DNA of 64,000 bases from Luteimonas sp. BLCC-B24 (GCF_028550595.1 NZ_JAQQGN010000001.1:682001-746000); one strand, 5' to 3'. Positions 1 to 9,798 are shown, counted from the stretch's first letter. Notes: generated by a model from the sequence alone, not told the origin. Numbers and translations: made by a program.

Positions 1-1410
1 CAGGCCGACCGCCAGCAGAAACGGAATCGAGCAGTACACGCTGATCGCCAGCCGGATGCCGTCCGTCACCGCGTCCGATTGCGCACCGCCGCCGGTGGCG
101 TAGCCGTAATGGGCGAGGATCGCGGCGACCAGCGCGCCGCCGATGCTCAGCCCGACCTTGAGGCCGCACAGCATCGCCGAGAAGATGATTGCCGTCGCAC
201 GGCGGTGATTGGTCCATTCGGAGTAGTCGGCGACGTCGGCGATCATCGCCCACAGCAGCGGAATCGTGATGCCGTAGAAGAAGCCGTGCAGGATCTGCGA
301 GCCGAAGACCAGCCAGATCGCATCCGGCGGATAGAGATAGAAGGCCAGCACGAACAGCGTCGCCACGAACAGCGCGCCGCCGAACACGTCGCGCTTGCCG
401 AAGCGCTCGGCCAGCGGCCGTGACAGCCCGATGCCGAGAATCATGAAGATGATGCCGCCGGCATTGAACAGGCTGAAGGCCGAGGTCGGCGCGTCCTCGG
501 GCCACTGGAAGCCGGCGAGCCCCGCACCGGTCAGCGCGGCGTTGAGGCCCGCGATGAAGGCGTTGAAACCGGTGCCCTGCAGGAACGCCGCCAACGCGGC
601 TTCATCGAGGTAGTACTGGAAGTAGTAGATCGTCATGCCGCCTTTGAGCGCCAGCGTGATGAACACCAGCACCGTCAGCGCCAGCATGATCAGCCAGGGG
701 CGGTTGCGCGCGAGGTCGCCCAGGTCCTGCATCACGCCCGAGGACTGCGCCTGCACGGGCGCGATGCGCTCGCGCGTGGTGAGGAACGTGATCAGGAAGA
801 ACACCGTGCCGACGATCGCGAAGATCGTCATGACCTGCTCGAACCCGCGGACGCGATCCCCGTCGCCGAGGATCAGCACCATCGGCAGCAGCAGCACCTG
901 GATCACGAACTGCGCCACCATCACCGCGACGAAGCGGTACGACGACAGGCTGTTGCGCTGATCCATGTTGCCGGTCAGCACACCGCTCAGCGCCGCATAC
1001 GGCAGGTTGTTGGCGCCGTAGACCAGCACCAGCAGCGTGTAGGTGACCAGCGCATAGATCACCTTGCCGCGCTCGCCGAGATCCGGCGTGCTGAAGGCCA
1101 GCAGCGCCAGCGCGCCGAACGGCACCGCGGTCCACAGGATCCACGGCCGGAACTTGCCCCAGCGCGTGTGCGTGCGGTCGGCCAGCAGACCGATGATCGG
1201 CGTGAACACGAACGCGCCCAGCAGGCCGACGACGAAGATGATCGTCGCCGCGGTGGCCGCAGGCAGCGCGTAGACGTCGGTGTAGAAGAACGCCAGATAC
1301 GTGACCAGGGTCTGGAAGATCAGGTTGGCCGCGAGATCGCCGAGGCTGTAGCCGAGCTTTTCGCGGACGGACAGCACTTCGGTGGCGCGGGAGGAAGCGG
1401 CGGAAGTCAT
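1..1410 (-). CDS. GPH-family sugar:cation symporter (MFS), 3' end cut by window edge
   Basis: The frame is open from an ATG at 1410 to the window edge: 470 codons, no stop. It begins MTSAASSRATEVLSVREKLG and continues with alternating hydrophobic segments. An early loop reads LLADRTHTRWGKFRPW, the hallmark of the glycoside-pentoside-hexuronide (GPH) family (MelB, XynP). That family moves sugars or glycosides across the inner membrane with Na+ or H+. Standing upstream of two xylanases and in a xylose/xylan locus, it most likely imports xylose or xylo-oligosaccharides; substrate is inference. Family proteins are about 450-500 residues, so only a short C-terminus should be missing. Two xyl-boxes lie in the 1.2 kb between this gene and the divergent xylanase. 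Confidence 0.9.
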   Translation of the reverse strand, partial: MTSAASSRATEVLSVREKLGYSLGDLAANLIFQTLVTYLAFFYTDVYALPAATAATIIFVVGLLGAFVFTPIIGLLADRTHTRWGKFRPWILWTAVPFGALALLAFSTPDLGERGKVIYALVTYTLLVLVYGANNLPYAALSGVLTGNMDQRNSLSSYRFVAVMVAQFVIQVLLLPMVLILGDGDRVRGFEQVMTIFAIVGTVFFLITFLTTRERIAPVQAQSSGVMQDLGDLARNRPWLIMLALTVLVFITLALKGGMTIYYFQYYLDEAALAAFLQGTGFNAFIAGLNAALTGAGLAGFQWPEDAPTSAFSLFNAGGIIFMILGIGLSRPLAERFGKRDVFGGALFVATLFVLAFYLYPPDAIWLVFGSQILHGFFYGITIPLLWAMIADVADYSEWTNHRRATAIIFSAMLCGLKVGLSIGGALVAAILAHYGYATGGGAQSDAVTDGIRLAISVYCSIPFLLAVGL

Positions 1411-1886
1411 TGCGACGGAGCACCCGTGGAGATGCCGGGGGCGCTGACGCGGACCCGGCGGGAGACGCATGGATATCGAAGCGGGGCCGGCCTCACCTGC
1501 GCCATGCCGGCACAGGCGGATCCGGCCGGGACACGATACCGGCGGGACGGACACGGCCCGCCCCGACGCCGGAGCGCCGGGACAGGCCGTGGGGAGACGA
1601 CGTGGGACGGTATCGGGTCGGAATGTGTCGCGGATGCCGATGCTGGAGGTGCGGCCGGGGGCGTCGAGCGCGTTGACGGCGCCAGGGGAGCAGAGGTTGG
1701 AGCGGCGCCCTTCGCTGTTGACGCGACGACGGCCACAACGGGAAGCGTCGAGCTCAGCGCGCGCGGCAGCGTGGTTCGCATGATCCTGTCTTGCACTGCC
1801 CCTCCCGTTCCTGGCGGCATCCGGTGCGGAACCGTGCCGATCGCATGGCACGCGCCGTGAGCCCGTTAACCGATCACGCGATCGAA

Positions 1887-1900
1887 AGGTAGCGCTATCA
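1887..1900. promoter_or_regulatory. xyl-box operator (putative XylR/LacI-type site)
   Basis: The sequence AGGTAGCGCTATCA matches at 12 of 14 positions the xyl-box TGGTAGCGCTAACA that I recall for the LacI-type xylan regulator of Xanthomonas. The core AGCGCT is palindromic. Three related sites occur in this window, all beside xylan or xylose genes. Its likely ligand is the LacI-type protein encoded at 12095-13156. Confidence 0.7.
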
Positions 1901-2048
1901 TTCGAGCGCCGTCACGCTGCGCAGCAACATAACGCCCTCACCGCGAAGACTTCCGGTTTCTTCGGCGCTGCAGCACCCTATGGCACATCCGTGTAACCGC
2001 CTTGGGCGCGATGATGCGCCGCAGAACGCGATCCGAAGCGGGCTGTGT

Positions 2049-2068
2049 TAGTGATAGCGCTATCACTA
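2049..2068. promoter_or_regulatory. Perfect 20-bp palindromic xyl-box
   Basis: The 20 bases from 2049 to 2068 read identically on both strands, with TGATAGCGCTATCA at the centre. This is the most symmetric of the four xyl-box-like sites and lies 148 bp from the one at 1887. The spacing would allow one tetramer, or two dimers, to act across the divergent promoter region. It is 543 bp before the start codon of the first xylanase. Confidence 0.75.
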
Positions 2069-2611
2069 TCGACCGCACGTCGGCGGAGAGACGGATGGCG
2101 ACCAGAGCAAGGCGCACGACCGCATTGTGGACCGGGGTCGAATGAGCGCGTCCGCTGTCCAGATGGGCATCGGCCTCGACCGCGAGGCTGGCCACGCCCC
2201 AGGGTCGGGTCCGCTGTGCACCGCCGCTATCCGCCGCGACGGTCAGCGCGTTGGTCGCGCCGCGCCCGGCGACGCGTACCCCTTGCGCATGGGGTGCGGT
2301 GGGAGTGCGCAGCACGACGGGATGATCAGCGCCACGTTCACGCCCGCCGGTGCGATCGGCTTCGTGCGGGCGTGCCGGCGGACGTACCGCGCTGTGCCTG
2401 ATGCCGCCGGCGCCCATCTCGCGGCGTTGCCGGTGATCCGTCCGCCTGCCCTCGCGCGCACGGGCTGTGCCCCGGCGAGACACACCGATGCCGCCACCTT
2501 CGCGTCGCCGGAGCGCGGACCGTTCCGCGCGCATGTCGATTCCAGCACACCCACCATCCCGAACACCGCCCTGCGACAGCGGGGACCGGTGTTTCGACCA
2601 GGGAGAGATCG

Positions 2612-3676
2612 ATGAAGAAACCCCGCCCCTTCCTGCTGGCCGCACTGGCCCTCGCCCTGGCCGCATGCGCGGACCGCCCGGCCGATGCACCCGCCGCGCC
2701 CGCGGCCGCACCTGCGCCCTCGACCGCCCTCGCCCACGGCCTGGACAAGTTCCTCGGCAGCGCGCATTCGCCGCTGCAGGACGAGGAGTTCCTCGTGTAC
2801 TGGAACAAGGTCACGCCCGAGAACGCCGGCAAGTGGGGCGAGGTCGAGGGACAGCGCGACCTGATGGTCTGGGACCGGCTCGACGCGGCTTACCGGCTGG
2901 CCAAGGACAACGGCCTGCCGTTCCAGATGCACGTCATGGTCTGGGGCAACCAGCAGCCGGAGTGGATCCGCCACCTGCCACCCGACGAGCAGCGCGCCGA
3001 GATCGAGGAATGGTTCGCGGCGGTGGCTGCGCGCTATCCCGACATCGACATCGTGGAGGTCGTCAACGAGCCGCTGCACGATCCGCCGACGCAGGACGAC
3101 GAGGACGGCGGCAACTACGCGCAGGCGCTCGGCGGCGACGGCGAGAGCGGCTGGGACTGGGTGCTGGAATCCTTCCGCCTGGCACGTACGCATTTTCCGG
3201 ATGCGCGGCTGATGCTCAACGACTACAGCATCACCAACACGCCCGACGACGCGAAGCGCTATCACGCGATCGTGCAGCTGCTGCAGGCCGAGAACCTCAT
3301 CGACGTGATCGGCGTGCAGGGCCATGCGTTCTCGACCACCACCGAAACGCCGATGTCGGTGCATCGCGAAAGTCTCGACCTGCTGGCCTCGACCGGCCTG
3401 CCGATCCACGTGACCGAACTCGATATCGACGGCCCCACCGACGACGCCCAGCTCGAAGCGTTCCAGCGCATCTTTCCGGTGTTCTGGGAACACCCGGCCG
3501 TCGAAGGGGTGACGCTGTGGGGCTTCCGACCGGGTCTCTGGCGCACCGAGCAACGCGCCTACCTCATCGATCGCGAGGGTCGCGAACGCCCGGCGCTGGC
3601 GTGGCTGCGGCGCTACGTCCGCGGCGAAGCGCCGGCCTCCGATGCGGGGGACGCGACTTCTGGCGCGGCGCAATGA
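2612..3676 (+). CDS. GH10 endo-1,4-beta-xylanase, lipoprotein
   Basis: This is a 354-residue GH10 enzyme hydrolysing internal beta-1,4 bonds of xylan. A lipoprotein signal ends LALAAC with the lipidated cysteine at residue 19, followed by an Ala/Pro-rich linker, so it is probably membrane-anchored. The (beta/alpha)8 domain shows the acid/base glutamate in VVNEPLH (E153), the nucleophile in VTELDID (E269) and a WGNQQPEW subsite motif. GGGAGAG seven bases before the ATG supports the start. It is somewhat divergent from the second GH10 downstream and may act on short oligosaccharides at the cell surface (inference). It probably shares a transcript with the next gene, 280 bp away. Confidence 0.93.
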   Translation: MKKPRPFLLAALALALAACADRPADAPAAPAAAPAPSTALAHGLDKFLGSAHSPLQDEEFLVYWNKVTPENAGKWGEVEGQRDLMVWDRLDAAYRLAKDNGLPFQMHVMVWGNQQPEWIRHLPPDEQRAEIEEWFAAVAARYPDIDIVEVVNEPLHDPPTQDDEDGGNYAQALGGDGESGWDWVLESFRLARTHFPDARLMLNDYSITNTPDDAKRYHAIVQLLQAENLIDVIGVQGHAFSTTTETPMSVHRESLDLLASTGLPIHVTELDIDGPTDDAQLEAFQRIFPVFWEHPAVEGVTLWGFRPGLWRTEQRAYLIDREGRERPALAWLRRYVRGEAPASDAGDATSGAAQ

Positions 3677-3956
3677 GCGTGCGCCTCGGCTCGGGCGTCG
3701 TTGCACCCGCGCGGGCCGGCGGGCTGGCGCGGGTCTCGGCGGCGACCCCAGCCGTGCGCGGCACCGCCGCAGCCACTGGCGGCGTGCCGGGCGCAGATCG
3801 TTGCCGAAATCCCTTCACGCTCCGCATCGACGTGACCACGCCCACGGGACCTGGAATCCGCGTGCCGCCTGCCGAAGCACGCCTTCCGGCCGCGCCCCCG
3901 CATGCCGCACCCGCGCGCCGCGCACGACGGCGTTCACCAGACAGGACGACACCCCG

Positions 3957-5144
3957 ATGACCGGACGCTTCCGCCCTGCCCTCGTCCTGCCGCTGCTGCT
4001 CGGACTCGTGTCGGCCCAGGCCGCCGAGGTCGCGTGGAGCCCCCCCGCGGCGCCCGCACCGACCACGCTCAAGGACGCCTACCGCGGCGATTTCCTGATC
4101 GGCACCGCGGTCAACGACGGCATCGTCGCCGGCCGCGACCCGCGCACCGAGGCCCTGGTGCCGCGACATTTCAACGCGCTGACCGCCGAAAACGTGATGA
4201 AGGCGGAGGTGCTGCATCCCGAGCCCGGCGTCTGGGACTTCGCGCCGGCCGATGCCTTCGTCGCCTACGGCGAGCGCCACGGCATGTATCTCATCGGCCA
4301 TACCCTGGTGTGGCACAACCAGACACCGGCCTGGTTCTTCGAACGCGACGACGGTACGCCTGCACCGCCCGAGGAGATGGCCGAGCGCATGCGCGCTTAC
4401 ATCGAGGTCGTCGCCGGGCGCTATGCCGGCCGCGTCGATGCCTGGGACGTGGTCAACGAGATCATCGGCGAGGACGGCGAATACCGCGACACCGTGTGGA
4501 CGCGCGCCTTCGGCGGCGACGGCGACGCGGTGGTGCGCCACGCCTTCGAGGCCGCCGGCCGCTACGCACCGGAGACCGCGCTGTACTACAACGATTTCAA
4601 CGCCTGGCGGCCGGAGAAGCGCGCCGGCATCGTGCGCCTGGTGAGGATGTTGCAGGACGCCGGTATCCGCATCGACGGCATCGGCATGCAGGGCCATTGG
4701 GGCCTGAACTACCCGTCGCTCGCCGACATCGAGGCCTCGATCGACGCGTACGCCGCACTCGGGGTCAAGGTGATGATCACCGAGCTCGACGTCGACGTGC
4801 TGCCGCTGACCCGCGAAGGCCAGATCATCGGCACCGGCATGCTGCATCCGCAGTTCCAGCTTCCGGAGTTCAAACGCTATCTCGACCCCTATCGCGAAGG
4901 ACTGCCGGCCCACGTGCAGCAACAGCTGGCCGATCGCTATGCCGAACTCTTCCGCCTGTTCCACCGCAAGCGCGACGTGATCGAACGCGTCAGCGTCTGG
5001 GGCGTGGAGGACGGCATGTCGTGGAAGAACGACTACCCGATCCCGGGCCGCACCAACTACACCCTGCTGTTCGATCGCGAACGCCAGCCGAAGCCGGCAC
5101 TGGAGGCGGTCTTGGCGGTGCCGGGGGAGGCAGGGGCACGCTGA
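3957..5144 (+). CDS. GH10 endo-1,4-beta-xylanase, secreted
   Basis: This 395-residue protein has a Sec signal peptide (about 1-22, cleaved after AQA) and one GH10 catalytic domain. Key features are NVMKAEVLHPEPGVWDF, HTLVWHNQTP, the acid/base glutamate in VVNEIIG (E158) and the nucleophile in ITELDVD (E266). It is a canonical GH10 xylanase with no carbohydrate-binding module and no lipobox. The ATG at 3957 follows AGGA and gives a complete signal peptide; the frame is open further upstream, but that translation is not protein-like. It would work with the GH43, GH67 and esterase enzymes encoded on the opposite strand. Confidence 0.95.
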   Translation: MTGRFRPALVLPLLLGLVSAQAAEVAWSPPAAPAPTTLKDAYRGDFLIGTAVNDGIVAGRDPRTEALVPRHFNALTAENVMKAEVLHPEPGVWDFAPADAFVAYGERHGMYLIGHTLVWHNQTPAWFFERDDGTPAPPEEMAERMRAYIEVVAGRYAGRVDAWDVVNEIIGEDGEYRDTVWTRAFGGDGDAVVRHAFEAAGRYAPETALYYNDFNAWRPEKRAGIVRLVRMLQDAGIRIDGIGMQGHWGLNYPSLADIEASIDAYAALGVKVMITELDVDVLPLTREGQIIGTGMLHPQFQLPEFKRYLDPYREGLPAHVQQQLADRYAELFRLFHRKRDVIERVSVWGVEDGMSWKNDYPIPGRTNYTLLFDRERQPKPALEAVLAVPGEAGAR

Positions 5145-5973
5145 GCCGCCCAGTACCGCACCGCCGGGCATCCGGCCAGCACGCCGCTGCCCGGCCCGAA
5201 ACGCGGATTCCCGCCTGCGCAGGCATGGCGGCGCGCTTACGGTTGGGCGCTCTTTACGGCTGATCCAGCCGTCGTCTCGAGCATCGTCGCCATCCCCGCA
5301 CGGGCGGGAATCCAGTGACTGCACGAGCACGATTCGAGGCCGGTGCCCCCAGTATCCGCAAGTACGACGAGAGGGATCCTTCCGCACGCGAATACCTGAC
5401 GGTTCCCGTACCGGCGTCTGCGCCACCCGATGGGCAGGCGATCCGGGCGACTCGCTCGCCGCCGTCAGTCCTCAGGCGCGGCATCCGGTGTGTCCGTGCC
5501 AATGCCGCGACCCAAGGCCGGCCACGCCGGCGCCGACTGCAGTCGACGGCAAGCCCGGCACGGCGAGGTCACGGGCCCGCCGGATGCGTCGGATGCACGC
5601 CGTCCGCCGAGAGGCCATCGCGTTTCCGGTGACCGTCGGCATCAGCGGGCGTACGTCGGGAGGCGCGCCGCTCGCGCACGGCGTCATGTTCGTTCGCCGC
5701 GCACAGCACCTCGTGCAGCGCGCGGGTGACACCGCGTGTAGCGCCCGATCTGCGGTCGCAGCGCATCGCGCGCGTCGCACTGCGCCGCGACACGCCCCAG
5801 ATCGCCCGGCCCGGTGCTCCGCCCGGAGCATCGTCCATGCAGATCGCCTGGTACGCCACGGTGGAACGCGCCACGCCCAAGCGAACGATGCCGATGCGCG
5901 TGGGGTGCGGGCGTACGCGGCGCGCGACCGTGGGTGGCCGCGCGGCGAGGCGCGCGTCCCACGGCCGCGGTGG
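5145..5973. other. 829-bp convergent intergenic region, no gene recognised
   Basis: The region separates the convergent xylanase and GH43 genes. Its open frames give low-complexity arginine/alanine-rich translations without motifs. Its first part contains an inverted-repeat element (5205-5313). Beyond that I recognise no terminator, promoter or gene remnant. Confidence 0.6.
5205..5313. repeat. Inverted-repeat element, REP/BIME-like
   Basis: GGATTCCCGCC (5205-5215) is repeated in exact inverted orientation as GGCGGGAATCC (5303-5313). The flanking bases (GCGCAGGC and CCCCGCACG) extend imperfect short hairpins at each end. The GGATTCCCGC...GCGGGAATCC motif is typical of short dispersed palindromic repeats in xanthomonad genomes. 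The position between convergent genes fits this class. No other copy was noticed in the window. Confidence 0.55.
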
Positions 5974-7695
5974 TCATCGTTCGTCGCGCGCGTACGGGCC
6001 CAGCGTCACGCCGACGAAGCCGCCGGCGTCGTCGGTGCTGAGCATGGTCGCGTCCGCGCCCTCCAGCAGGGTCTGCCAGTCACCGTCGTCCGCCGCGAAC
6101 GCGAACGCGATCTCGCCCTCGTCGCCGGCGATGCGCAGGCGCAGCGCGTCCGCGGTCGCGACCGTGCGCGTGGCCAGCACCTCGACGGGCGCGCCCTCGC
6201 CCTTGGCGCGCTCGACGAACAGTTGCAGCGCGTCGTCGGCATCGCGGCGCACACCGACGACGTACCAGTGATTGCCGCTCTGGAACGCCGCGAGGCCCGC
6301 GGCCACGCCCGCGGTCGGCGCTGCGAGCGCGGCACTGGCCTCGAACACCAGATGCTGCTGGCGGCGCGCGAGAAAGGACGGGTTGCCGAGCGTGTCAAGA
6401 CCCTCGCGCAGCGGATGGATCGCCAGCCGGCCGGGATGCGAGGCGAGATCCGCCCAGTCGCGCTTGGGCACGCGCACGAACATCCACTCGCGCCCGAGCT
6501 GCGGCGTGTCGAACTCGTCGCGCACGGTGAAGTTGCCCGACATCGGCGCCTGCTCGGCCGTGCCCGTCATCCAGGACGGCGCCGGCAGCGTGTACGGGAT
6601 GGTCTCGCCCAGAGGCAGGATCGTCGGCCAGCCGTCGTTCCAGGTCACCGGCAGCAGGAAGGTCTCGCGGCCGGTGTTGTACTGGCGCACGTCGTAGTTG
6701 CGGCTGGCCAGGAACACCGCCCACCAGCTGCCGTCCGGGCCTTCGACCATGTCGACGTGGCCGGCATTGGTGATCGGCAGGTCGCGATCGGGCGGCAGGT
6801 CACGCTGGGTGAGGATCGGGTTGTGTTCGTACGGAATGTACGGGCCCCAGACATCGCGGCTGCGCAGCACCACCTGCGAATGCTGCGGCCCGGTGCCGCC
6901 CTCGGCGTTCGACAGTACGTACCAGCCGTCGACCTTGTAGATGTGCGGGCCTTCGATCCAGATCGGGTTCTCTTCCGGCTTCACGCCGCCGTCGATCAGC
7001 ACCTTGCGCGGGCCGAAGGGCGTCAGCGAGTCGATGTCGATCGCCTGCATCCAGATCGCACGATGCCCGTCGTAGCGCACCGGCCCCTCGGGTTCGTCGT
7101 TGTTGAGGATGTAGACGCGGCGGTCGTCGTCGAAGAACAGCGAGGGATCGATGCCGCCGATGCCCGGCAGCCAGTGCGGGTCCGACCACGGCCCGGCCGG
7201 ATCGGTCGCGGTGACGATGAAGTTGCCGCCGCCGTCGACCGAGGTGTTGACCACGTAGAAGGTGCCGTCGTTGTATTCGATCGTCGGCGCGAACACGCCG
7301 CGCGACAGCCCAAGCCCGTCGAAATCCAGCTGGCCGGGGCGATGGATCGCGCTGCCCACCTGCGTCCAGTGCACCAGGTCCTCGCTCTCGAACACCGGGA
7401 TGCCGGGGAAGTAGGTGAACGTGGAATGCACCATGTAGAACTTGCCGCGCGCGGCGACGATGCTCGGATCGGAATGGAAGCCGGCGAGGATGGGATTGCG
7501 GAAATGCCCCTCGGGCAGCGGCAACTCGAACGCACGATCGCGGCCGGTGTATTCGAACCAGTCGAACAGGACAGGAGCGGCCGTGCCGGTTACCGCGGGT
7601 GCGGGGTCCGCCGGCGCTCGGGCGATGACGCTGCTGCTCGCGCCGGCCGCGGCCAGGGCCACGAGCGCGCAGACCAGCGCGCTGCGGAACCTCAT
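5974..7695 (-). CDS. GH43 beta-xylosidase / alpha-arabinofuranosidase
   Basis: From the ATG at 7695 the product is 573 residues with a clear signal peptide (about 1-27, ending VIARA). The GH43 five-blade propeller shows its three acidic residues: base in FHSDPSIV (D76), pKa modulator in GGIDPSLFF (D183) and acid in WIEGPHIYK (E248). A C-terminal beta-sandwich of about 200 residues is typical of xylan-active GH43 enzymes. The role is release of xylose or arabinose from xylo-oligosaccharides, probably in the periplasm. An alternative ATG at 7749, also preceded by GGAG, adds 18 residues but gives a poorer signal peptide. It is the last gene of the GH67-esterase-GH43 operon. Confidence 0.9.
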   Translation of the reverse strand: MRFRSALVCALVALAAAGASSSVIARAPADPAPAVTGTAAPVLFDWFEYTGRDRAFELPLPEGHFRNPILAGFHSDPSIVAARGKFYMVHSTFTYFPGIPVFESEDLVHWTQVGSAIHRPGQLDFDGLGLSRGVFAPTIEYNDGTFYVVNTSVDGGGNFIVTATDPAGPWSDPHWLPGIGGIDPSLFFDDDRRVYILNNDEPEGPVRYDGHRAIWMQAIDIDSLTPFGPRKVLIDGGVKPEENPIWIEGPHIYKVDGWYVLSNAEGGTGPQHSQVVLRSRDVWGPYIPYEHNPILTQRDLPPDRDLPITNAGHVDMVEGPDGSWWAVFLASRNYDVRQYNTGRETFLLPVTWNDGWPTILPLGETIPYTLPAPSWMTGTAEQAPMSGNFTVRDEFDTPQLGREWMFVRVPKRDWADLASHPGRLAIHPLREGLDTLGNPSFLARRQQHLVFEASAALAAPTAGVAAGLAAFQSGNHWYVVGVRRDADDALQLFVERAKGEGAPVEVLATRTVATADALRLRIAGDEGEIAFAFAADDGDWQTLLEGADATMLSTDDAGGFVGVTLGPYARDER

Positions 7696-7794
7696 GGCGT
7701 GGCGCTCCACGGTCGGGACCGGTGTTGCTGCAGTGTCGGATCGTTTCATCGTCGCATCTCCATGGACTGGACCTGCCTGCGGCAGGCGGGATTT

Positions 7795-9798
7795 TCAGCG
7801 GATCTCGATCTCGAACGGGCCCGCGGGCTGGTCGGCGGCATCGAACAGGTTGACCATCGGCGCATCGGCCCAGGCGTAGCGCACGCGCGTCGGCACCGGG
7901 CCGTCGCCGGTAGGCAAGCGCACGCGGCCACCGTCCACCCGCGCATCGACGAACCGGCAGCTGCCGGCCGCCGCCCCGCACAGCTCGAAGCCGGCAGGTC
8001 CGGCCGCGCCGTACGCGACCAGGGCGCCCTCGACATCGGCGAACGTGAGCACCACCTCGTCACCCTCCCGCCGTGCCTGCTGCGGCACCGGACCGGAGGC
8101 TGCGATGGTCTCGCCGTAGACGGCATGCCGCGCCGCACGCGCGAGCCGCTTGCCGAGCACCTGCTTGTTCGGCGGGTGGATGTCGTAGCGGTCGCCGATG
8201 TCGATCGTCAGGGCCAGCGCACTGTGCGGATCGGCGGCGACCGCACGCTGGGCTTCGCGCAACGCGGCCCAGTCGCTCTCGCCGGGCGCGCTGGCCGGCG
8301 TGCCGTAGCCCGCCAGTTGCACCACGAGGAACGGCAAGCGGGGATCACCGAAGCGACCGCGCAAGTCGTCGCGCAATCCGCGCAGCAGCCCCGCGTAGGC
8401 GTCGGCCTCGAAGGTGTTCGACTCGCCCTGGTACCAGAGCATGCCGCGCAGGCGCATGCCGGCCAGCGGCGCGATCATGCCGTTGTACAGCGTCGACAAT
8501 CCCGCCGCCGACTGCCACGGCGCGCGCGGCGGCGAGCCGACCGCGTTCGGCACGACGCGATAGCGCCAGCCGCCATCGAACGGCACCGTGCTGCCATCGG
8601 CGAAGCGGAGCGCATGCGCGGACGCCGGCCCGGCCAGCCCGCCTTCGCGGTAGGTGTCGAGCACGTTGACGACGATGTGGTTGTCGCCGGCGCGCAGCAG
8701 GCCGTCAGGCAGTGCGTAGGTGCGCGGCGTGCCGGCGCCGTAGGTGCTGCCGACCGCGCGACCGTTGACCCAGGTCGTGTCCATTTCGTCAGCGGGGCCG
8801 AGTATCAGCGTCGCCGCCTGTGCGGCCTGGTCTGCCGTCAGCCTGACCTGCGTGCGATACCAGAGCATGCCGTCGAAGGCGGCGAGTTCCGGAATGCCCC
8901 AGCGCTCCCACGCGCCGAGATCGCGCGGTGCATCGCGCCAGTCCGCACCGCCGGCGTCGCCCTCCCAGGGACGGTCACCGGCGGCGATCCCCGGACGCTG
9001 CTGCCACCAGCCGGTCCACACATCGCCCCAGCGCGCGACAGCGGCCTCGGGCGCGTCGGCGTACAGCGCCAGCACATCGAGTTCGGCACCGAGCCCGCCG
9101 CCGGAACGCAGCGCCTCGGCACTGGTCCAGGCCTGGATGCGCGAGCCGCCCCAGGCCGCGTTGACCAGCCCCATCGGCACGTCGACGGTCTTCTGCAACT
9201 CACGCGCGAAGTACCAGCAGGCGGCGGAGAAATCGCGGATCGAGTCCGGGCTGACGGTCTGCCAACGGGTGTCGTCGCCGAAGCGCGTTTGCGGCGCCGG
9301 ACGGCTCGCCTGCGGCACGGTCAGCACGCGGATCGTGTCGCTGGCCGCGCCCGCGATCTCGGCGTGCGCATCCAGCGAGCGCCAGACCTGCAGCTCCATG
9401 TTCGACTGGCCGGAACACAGCCAGACATCGCCGACCAGCACGTCGGCGACCGTGCGCGATACCTCGCCGGCACGCGCGGTGAGCGTGTGAGGCCCGCCGG
9501 CAGGCAGCGCCGGCAGTTCGACCGACCATCGCCCCGAGGCATCCGCGCGGGCGCTGCGACGATGGCGCGCCAGCCCGACCTGCACGGTCACGCCGGGCGC
9601 GGCGTCACCCCAGATGCGGATCGGCCGGTCGCGCTGCAGCACGACGTGGTCCTGGAACAGCGGATGCAGCAGCGCCGCGTCTGCGTCGTCGGCCGTCGCC
9701 GGCGCGAACGGCGCCATTCCGAGCAGCAGTGTCGCCAGCGCGGTGCGCGCGTACGCGGCGAACAGTCGATGCGGCGTGCCTGCAGCCTTACGCTTCAC
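7795..9798 (-). CDS. SASA-family acetylesterase (sialate O-acetylesterase-like, probable acetylxylan esterase)
   Basis: The 667-residue protein belongs to the sialate 9-O-acetylesterase (SASA) SGNH family. The nucleophile serine lies in LCSGQSNMEL (S132), followed by WYQGESN and a C-terminal DIHPPNKQ segment likely to carry the catalytic Asp and His. An inserted galactose-binding-like domain (around 270-380) is usual for the family. The GTG start at 9798 overlaps the GH67 stop (GTGA) and has GGGAGA six bases upstream. A signal peptide ends near residue 36. In this operon the substrate is almost certainly acetyl groups on xylan, not sialic acid; no sialic acid genes are present. Substrate is inference. 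Confidence 0.87.
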   Translation of the reverse strand: MKRKAAGTPHRLFAAYARTALATLLLGMAPFAPATADDADAALLHPLFQDHVVLQRDRPIRIWGDAAPGVTVQVGLARHRRSARADASGRWSVELPALPAGGPHTLTARAGEVSRTVADVLVGDVWLCSGQSNMELQVWRSLDAHAEIAGAASDTIRVLTVPQASRPAPQTRFGDDTRWQTVSPDSIRDFSAACWYFARELQKTVDVPMGLVNAAWGGSRIQAWTSAEALRSGGGLGAELDVLALYADAPEAAVARWGDVWTGWWQQRPGIAAGDRPWEGDAGGADWRDAPRDLGAWERWGIPELAAFDGMLWYRTQVRLTADQAAQAATLILGPADEMDTTWVNGRAVGSTYGAGTPRTYALPDGLLRAGDNHIVVNVLDTYREGGLAGPASAHALRFADGSTVPFDGGWRYRVVPNAVGSPPRAPWQSAAGLSTLYNGMIAPLAGMRLRGMLWYQGESNTFEADAYAGLLRGLRDDLRGRFGDPRLPFLVVQLAGYGTPASAPGESDWAALREAQRAVAADPHSALALTIDIGDRYDIHPPNKQVLGKRLARAARHAVYGETIAASGPVPQQARREGDEVVLTFADVEGALVAYGAAGPAGFELCGAAAGSCRFVDARVDGGRVRLPTGDGPVPTRVRYAWADAPMVNLFDAADQPAGPFEIEIR

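Larger units (their letters stand above)
1411..2611. other. 1.2-kb intergenic region between divergent symporter and xylanase genes
   Basis: Open frames here have strongly arginine/proline/alanine-biased translations with no recognisable motif, so I see no gene. The region holds two xyl-box palindromes (1887-1900 and 2049-2068), which suggests the divergent promoters lie near its centre. Both mRNAs would then have long leaders, about 480 and 540 bases from box to start codon. No terminator or known riboswitch was recognised. Confidence 0.6.

Noticed and set aside
7795..9798. Sialic acid metabolism
   Set aside because: The SASA family name suggests it, but there are no nan genes and the gene is coupled to GH67. 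Acetylxylan is the more likely substrate.
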